Of a stretch of 6,211 nt of DNA, positions 5,720 through 6,211 are shown piece by piece (within the stretch, counting starts at the first letter, position 1; every line of letters starts with the position of its first letter). The notes under the pieces are model-generated. The model was not told the DNA's origin, searched no databases, and saw nothing but the letters and a program-made list of their open reading frames with translations. Origin of the DNA: CAVYGB01 sp046734815. Its GTDB lineage: Bacteria; Myxococcota_A; Polyangia; Fen-1088. The position numbers were made by a program, and so were the translations under genes. The stretch is from positions 1-6,211 of the forward strand of contig JBKPRZ010000540.1 of the NCBI GenBank assembly GCA_046734815.1, given 5' to 3'.

Positions 5720-6211
5720 TCACAGTGCGGGCGGCGTGACCATCCGGGGCGGCTCGCCGGGCCGCCAGGTCCAGCTCTCGAAGCGGAGCAGGCCGCCCAC
5801 GGCCGGCGGCAGCTCCTGCCGGTCGAAGAGCGCGGACATCCGCTCGGTCAGGCAGCTGGCGGCTGCCGTGCCCGCCAGGGTGCCGCCCGCCACCTGGGTG
5901 GATGGATGACCGAACACGCCCTGCTCGTTGGGGATGCCGCTCTCGGGGATCAACACGCGCAGCAGGACGTTTCCCTCCCGGGCCGGCTCGGGGCAGCCGG
6001 CGAAGAAGCCGGGCTGCCGCAGGGGCGCCCGCAGGCGGGCCAGCACCGGCGCCGCGTCCTGCACGATCCCGAAGTAAAGGTCGCCGCCGCTCTGTTGCTC
6101 GCGGCGGATGTCCCCGTCCAGATCGGCGTCCGCGCGCAGACGGGCCAGCACCGCCGGATCCGGCGGCGCTTCGAACCGCAGCCGGCAGGTGGCGCCCCGG
6201 CACTCGACCTG
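5720..6211 (-). CDS. C-terminal part of a Cys-containing protein of unknown function (5' end outside window)
   Basis: The frame is open from the right edge to a TGA at 5722-5720, giving 163 residues. A GTG at 6151 is in frame, but the 20 codons before it read as good protein (QVECRGATCRLRFEAPPDPA), so the gene continues beyond the window. The VECRGATCRLRF stretch (residues 2-13) matches a motif seen repeatedly in myxobacterial exported proteins, where two cysteines four residues apart probably form a disulfide. The rest has GDLYFGIVQDAA (43-54), a middle Cys in FFAGCPEP, LLRVLIPESGIPN, then a Cys-Leu-Thr-Glu-Arg helix and a final strand LLRFESWTW. That C-terminal layout faintly recalls the AgmX/PglI-type C-terminal domain (strands, ...C...., 'LP', final strand), but I cannot confirm it. 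It ends 6 bp from the stop of the convergent DUF1579-like gene. Confidence 0.7.
   Translation of the reverse strand, partial: QVECRGATCRLRFEAPPDPAVLARLRADADLDGDIRREQQSGGDLYFGIVQDAAPVLARLRAPLRQPGFFAGCPEPAREGNVLLRVLIPESGIPNEQGVFGHPSTQVAGGTLAGTAAASCLTERMSALFDRQELPPAVGGLLRFESWTWRPGEPPRMVTPPAL

Noticed and set aside
1..6211. A mobile element, CRISPR array, defence or toxin-antitoxin system, or RNA gene
   Set aside because: No transposase or integrase motifs, terminal repeats, spaced direct repeats, tRNA-like folds or compact toxin-antitoxin pair were seen; all substantial gene-sized stretches are accounted for.

Overview
The window is very GC-rich on both strands. Third codon positions are so strongly G/C that long spurious reading frames appear opposite every real gene. 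Together with the protein types (Ala/Asp/Pro-rich lipoprotein linkers, LamG and Cip1-like surface lipoproteins, a soluble PAS hybrid kinase, a Cys-rich ECR...CR protein), this suggests a myxobacterium-like member of the Myxococcota. That placement is inference: there is no rRNA or marker gene here.

Layout: seven protein genes, two of them cut by the window edges. (1) 1-681 (+), the C-terminal part of an outer-membrane beta-barrel-like protein. (2) 697-1578 (-), a lipoprotein with an Ala/Asp-rich linker and a LamG-like domain, convergent with (1) at 15 bp. (3) 1809-2345 (+), an exported SYLF/Ysc84-domain protein, divergent from (2) across about 230 bp that carries a candidate promoter for (2). 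(4) 2396-3193 (-), a lipoprotein with a Cip1-like beta-jelly-roll domain. (5) 3190-5073 (-), a soluble PAS-PAS-HisKA-HATPase-REC hybrid histidine kinase. Genes 5 and 4 form a two-gene unit, kinase first; gene 4 most likely starts at a CTG overlapping the kinase stop as CTGA behind a good Shine-Dalgarno. (6) 5210-5713 (+), a small DUF1579-like cytoplasmic protein, divergent from the kinase across about 136 bp. (7) 5720-6211 (-), the C-terminal part of a Cys-containing protein of unknown function, convergent with (6) at 6 bp.

How they work together: four products (1-4) are predicted to be exported to the cell envelope, and two of these carry concanavalin-like or jelly-roll carbohydrate-binding folds. 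The only tight functional link visible is the kinase-Cip1-like overlap. The rest looks like a mosaic of single-gene units in alternating orientation. I see no mobile element, CRISPR array, RNA gene, toxin-antitoxin pair or defence cassette, and no clearly new multi-gene system. The most notable points are the CTG start, the kinase/secreted jelly-roll pairing, and the two separate surface glycan-binding-type lipoproteins within 2.5 kb.
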